Positions 60,616-64,000 of a stretch of DNA of 64,000 nt are shown here, one piece after another. Each line of letters begins with the position of its first letter. The stretch's first letter is position 1. Position numbers and translations under genes: made by a program. Below the pieces are notes generated by a model. That model worked only from the letters and a program-made list of their open reading frames with translations. It was not told the origin of the DNA and searched no databases. The DNA comes from Halomonas fontilapidosi (GTDB lineage Bacteria > Pseudomonadota > Gammaproteobacteria > Pseudomonadales > Halomonadaceae): contig NZ_JACHXQ010000004.1 in NCBI RefSeq assembly GCF_014192285.1, forward strand, positions 124,001-188,000, written 5' to 3'.

Positions 60616-62129
60616 GCCTCGCCCTCCTGCGTCTCGCGGCTTGTCTCGGCGTTGCTGTCGTGGCCGGTATGGCTTAGCGCATCGCCGAGGATCTGCTTGA
60701 GCTGGTCCCGCAGCTCCTGGATCTCTGATTGCTGCTGGGCGTATTGCGCCAGCAGTTCGTCGGGGTCGTGGCTGACCTGCTCGCCCTGGTAGGGGTTCTT
60801 GATATCCAGGTTGAAGTGGCGCGCCTGGATCTCCTCGATGGGCACCCGCCAGGTCTGGTGAGTTTCCTCTCGGCCGGCGAAGCCATCGGCCTCGTCGCCC
60901 CACCAGTCGATTTCAGTCTGGAATTCCTCGACCTTCATGGGGCGGGTCTTGCTGTAGTTTTTCACGCCCTCGGGGTAGGGATGCTCGTAGTACCACACCG
61001 CCTCGGTGGGCTGGCCCTTGGTGAAGAACAGCAGGTTGGTCTTGATGCCGGTGTAGGGATTGAACACGCCATTGGGCAGCCGGACGATGGTGTGCAGGTT
61101 GCACTCGGTAAGCAGTTTCTCCTTGAGGCGGGTCTTCATGCCCTCGCCGAACAGGAAGCCGTCGGGCAGTACCACGGCGGCGCGGCCGCCGTCCTTGAGC
61201 AGGTGGATGAACAGCGTCATGAAGAGGTCGGCGGTCTCGCGGGTGCGGAAGGCCTGGGGGAAGTTGGTCTCGATGCCGTCCTCCTACATGCCGCCGAAGG
61301 GCGGGTTGGCGACGATGACATCCACCCGTTCCTTGGGGCCCCAGCTGATCAGCGGGCGCGCCAGGGTGTTGTCGTGCTTGACCTGGTCGGGCACCTCGAT
61401 GCCGTGAAGGATCAGGTTGGTGGTGGCCAGCAGGTGGGGCAGCGGCTTCTTCTCCACCCCATGGATGGTGCGCTGCAGTGTCTGCTCGTCCTGCGGCGTC
61501 GTCACGTAGTGCTTGCGCTTGTGATCGATGGTGCAGGTGAGGAAGCCGCCGGTGCCGCAGGCCGGGTCCATCACGGTCTCGTCCAGCCTGGGGTCGACCC
61601 GGTCCACCATGAACCGGGTCACTGCCCGCGGGGTATAGAACTCCCCGGCGTTACCGGCGCTCTGCAGGTCCTTGAGGATCTGCTCGTACATGTCGCCCAG
61701 CTCGTGGCGCTCGCTGGCCTTGTTGAAGTTCACGCCGTCCTGCAGCTTGTTGATGACCTGGCGCATCAGCTGGCCGGACTTCATATAGTTGTAGGCGTCC
61801 TCGAAGACGTTGCGGATCACCACGCCGCGATAGTCGTCGCCACGGGCCTGGAGCTGTTGCAGGCCTGGAAAGAGATCGTTATCTACGAACGCCTTGAGCT
61901 CGTCGCCGGTCATGCCCTCCGGGTCGGCAGCCCAGTGGCGCCAGCGCAGCGGTTCGGGAATCGGCGAGCGGTAGTCCTCATTGAACATCTCCCACTCCTG
62001 CTCCCGGTCGTCGAAGATCTTGAGGAACAGCATCCAGACCAGCTGGCCAATGCGCTGTGCATCGCCGTCCACGCCGACGTCCTTGCGCATGATGTCCTGG
62101 ATGGATTTGATGGTGGTGCTGATGGCCAT
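60612..62129 (-). pseudogene. hsdM: Type I methyltransferase HsdM interrupted by an in-frame amber codon
   Basis: Start ATG 62129. The N-terminal helical domain and SAM-binding segment are intact (AGEFYTPRAVTRFMVD, DPACGTGGFLTCTI) and the catalytic motif IVANPPFGGM is reached at codon 281. Codon 282 (61286-61284) is TAG, and the frame then continues with no shift for 223 codons: EDGIETNFPQAFRTRETADLF, then DGGRAAVVLPDGFLFGEG and so on to TGA 60614-60612. Homologues have Glu here (GGMEEDG), so one G-to-T change of GAG explains it. Without a full HsdM neither methylation nor restriction should occur, unless the strain suppresses amber codons. Confidence 0.9.
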
Positions 62130-62219
62130 GAGTCGTGAGCTTCCTTGGTGTCTGGTGCGATGACGCCGGCGCATCCACAGGGGGTGGCCGGCATCAGGGT
62201 GTGAATAACGTAGCCGCGA

Positions 62220-64000
62220 TCAGCTGCCGGACTGGTAGAGGGCGTCTTCGAGCTCGTGGACCGCGCGGGTATAGCCGGGCATGCCGCCGAAGGCCTGGGC
62301 CAGCTCCATGGGCGCGCCGATCTCGCTGAAGGGCGCCAGGGTGAGCACCTTGGGGTCCTCGATGGGTCCGATGCCGGCATCGGCATACTTGTCGACCAGG
62401 GATTCCAGCACCTGGCGGGCCTGACCCTCGTAGCGGGTGAAGATATCACGCTTCCTCACCTGCGCGGCGCGTTCGCGGCGGGTCAGGGCGGGGCGGTCGA
62501 AGGCGATATGGCAGATCACGTCGAAGGGGTCGGGCTCGTCGCCGAGCCTGTCGCCCAGCTCCTTGGTCAGGTCCTCCCAGAAGACGCCGTTCTCCTCCAA
62601 TTCCTCGAGAATCGCCTGCTTGCGCTCGGCATCCTGCCAGCGCCGCAGGAAGTCATCCAGAGAAGCGAACTGCTCCTTCACCTTCTTGCGGGTGTAGTCG
62701 CGCAGGCTCTCGGTGATCAGCTTGCCGTCCGGGCCCAGATACTGCACCCGCTCGGCCACCACGCTGACCTCGACGTCGTCGACCACGTACTTCACCCGCT
62801 TGCTGGCATTCTCGTCTTCGGCAAGGCCGGTAGCGGTGAAGGGGTCGTCGGTCTGCCAGGTCTCGCCGGGCTCGATCTCGTAGCCGCCTTCCGCCTCGTT
62901 GACCCCACTGGCAGGCTCGTCGTTGACGATCTCGTCATCCGGCACGATGGAGGCGTCGTCGCCCTTGGGCTCATAGACCTTGACCGGCTCGCCGTCGAAG
63001 TCGGGGTCGGCGAACAGCTCGGTGGCCTTCTTGAAGTCGAGGATGGTGAACCAGTGCTTGTGGTAGTCGTCGTTGATGCGGGTGCCGCGGCCGATGATCT
63101 GCTTGAACTCGGTCATCGACTGGATGCGCTGGTCGAGCACGATCAGCTTGCAGGTCTGGGCGTCGACGCCGGTGGTCATCAGCTTGCTGGTGGTAGCGAT
63201 GACGGGATAGCGCGCCTCGGGATTGATGAAGTTGTCGAGTTCGGCCTTGCCCTCGCTCTCGTCGCCGGTGATGCGCATCACGTACTTGCGGTTCTCGGCG
63301 ACCCGCTTCGGGTTCATGTTCACCAGCGCCTGGCGCATGCGCTCGGCGTGGTCGATGTCCTCGCAGAAGACGATGGTCTTCTGGTGGGGGTCGCTGTTCT
63401 CCAGGAACTCCGTGATCCTGCGGGCCACCAGCTCGGTGCGCTTCTTGAGCACCAGGTGCCTGTCGAAGTCCTTCTGGTTGTAGATGCGGTCCTCGATCTC
63501 CTGGCCGAGGGCATCGAGCTGTCCCTTGCTTGGCCGCCAGCCCTGCAGGTCGCGGTCGATATCCACCCGGACCACCTTGTAGGGGGCGAGGAAGCCATCC
63601 TCGATGCCCTGCTTGAGCGAGTAGGTGTAGACCGGCTCGCCGAAGTAGTCGATGTTGGAGACCTCCCTGGTCTCCTTGGGTGTGGCGGTCAGGCCGATAT
63701 GGGTGGCCGCGGAGAAGTACTCGAGGATCGCTCGCCAGGCGGAGTCCACGGCGGCGCTGCCGCGGTGGCATTCATCGATCACCACCAGGTCGAAGAAGTC
63801 CGGCGAGAACTGCTTGTAGATGTTCTTCTCGTCCTCACTGCCGGTCACTGCCTGGTAGAGCGAGAGGTAGATCTCGTAGGACGGATCCACCGTGCGATTG
63901 GTGACCTTGGTCATCGCCTGGCCGAACGGCTTGAAGTCGTTGTTCTTGGTCTGGTCGACCAGGATATTGCGGTCGGCGAGGAAGAGGATGCGTTTCTTCT
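62220..64000 (-). CDS. hsdR: Type I restriction endonuclease subunit HsdR, C-terminal part (runs off the window)
   Basis: 593 codons up to the stop at 62220; the frame is open to the window edge, so the N-terminal nuclease and Walker A region lie outside. The helicase part shows motif Ia ([15 protein letters not shown]), Walker B-like DECH in [11 protein letters not shown], motif III (GLTATPKE), motif V region ([16 protein letters not shown]) and motif VI (QIIGRGTRI). The C-terminal about 200 residues include an EcoEI-type domain. HsdR translocates and cuts unmethylated DNA with HsdMS. It ends 90 bp before hsdM. Confidence 0.94.
   Translation of the reverse strand, partial: KKRILFLADRNILVDQTKNNDFKPFGQAMTKVTNRTVDPSYEIYLSLYQAVTGSEDEKNIYKQFSPDFFDLVVIDECHRGSAAVDSAWRAILEYFSAATHIGLTATPKETREVSNIDYFGEPVYTYSLKQGIEDGFLAPYKVVRVDIDRDLQGWRPSKGQLDALGQEIEDRIYNQKDFDRHLVLKKRTELVARRITEFLENSDPHQKTIVFCEDIDHAERMRQALVNMNPKRVAENRKYVMRITGDESEGKAELDNFINPEARYPVIATTSKLMTTGVDAQTCKLIVLDQRIQSMTEFKQIIGRGTRINDDYHKHWFTILDFKKATELFADPDFDGEPVKVYEPKGDDASIVPDDEIVNDEPASGVNEAEGGYEIEPGETWQTDDPFTATGLAEDENASKRVKYVVDDVEVSVVAERVQYLGPDGKLITESLRDYTRKKVKEQFASLDDFLRRWQDAERKQAILEELEENGVFWEDLTKELGDRLGDEPDPFDVICHIAFDRPALTRRERAAQVRKRDIFTRYEGQARQVLESLVDKYADAGIGPIEDPKVLTLAPFSEIGAPMELAQAFGGMPGYTRAVHELEDALYQSGS

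Noticed and set aside
61284..61286. TAG in hsdM as pyrrolysine or programmed recoding
   Set aside because: No pyrrolysine genes or recoding structure seen, and homologues have Glu at this position, so a point mutation is simpler.
1..64000. CRISPR array, rRNA, tRNA, insertion sequence or prophage
   Set aside because: No regularly spaced repeats, no RNA gene signatures, no transposase or integrase motifs were seen.

Overview
The window is high-GC DNA with dense, tightly overlapping operons. The gene content fits a halophilic or marine gammaproteobacterium, most likely a Halomonas relative: membrane nitrate reductase, carnitine catabolism, a glycine betaine binding protein, LuxS, DabAB and ubiquinone biosynthesis. 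No rRNA, tRNA, CRISPR array, transposase or integrase was seen. Assignments come from reading the protein sequences; no database search was run.

1-13 kb is an anaerobic nitrate respiration block. It holds a 5'-end fragment of the nitrate sensor narX (minus strand), a divergent narK-like transporter, narGHJI with a PpiC prolyl isomerase, then moaB, moeA and a Crp/Fnr regulator, so enzyme, chaperones, molybdenum cofactor supply and regulation sit together. 13-16 kb holds a GlxA/CdhR-type regulator convergent with a three-gene carnitine operon (BKACE-type cleavage enzyme, L-carnitine dehydrogenase, thioesterase). 16-25 kb carries housekeeping genes: a TauE-type permease, a D,D-carboxypeptidase with a SPOR domain, an EamA transporter, luxS, thiM-thiE under a TPP riboswitch, a SulP transporter and a small ribbon-helix-helix regulator. 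Two decayed genes lie here (DUF1826-like and CBS-like).

25.3-31.75 kb is the most unusual part: seven minus-strand genes with overlaps or gaps of at most 24 bp. They encode a thermostable-hemolysin-family protein, an AMP-dependent ligase, a heme-oxygenase-like diiron protein, an SDR, a TPR protein and a QseBC/PmrAB-type two-component system. A PmrA-like 6-5-6 direct repeat lies just upstream of the operon. A perfect copy lies upstream of a small membrane protein gene at 22.4-22.7 kb. This looks like a self-regulated biosynthetic system that I cannot match to a described one.

32-54 kb holds glyoxalase I, a betaine-binding protein, an ABC exporter set with a CrtC/AttH-like lipoprotein, and a Zur-boxed zinc uptake operon. 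The zinc operon contains an unlisted 49-codon ORF and a ZnuA whose His-rich tail is cut off by an in-frame stop. Further on are a UbiF/UbiH-like hydroxylase, TspO, a hydrolase, the DabAB inorganic carbon module with a divergent LysR regulator, a methyltransferase, a DUF4349 lipoprotein, a metallothionein-like protein, an aldo/keto reductase and an MFS transporter.

54-64 kb is a defence locus on the minus strand: hsdR (5' end outside), hsdM broken by an amber codon immediately after its catalytic NPPF motif, hsdS, a 41-aa ORF, two overlapping DUF262 genes in clearly AT-richer DNA, and a NucS-like PD-(D/E)XK nuclease gene.
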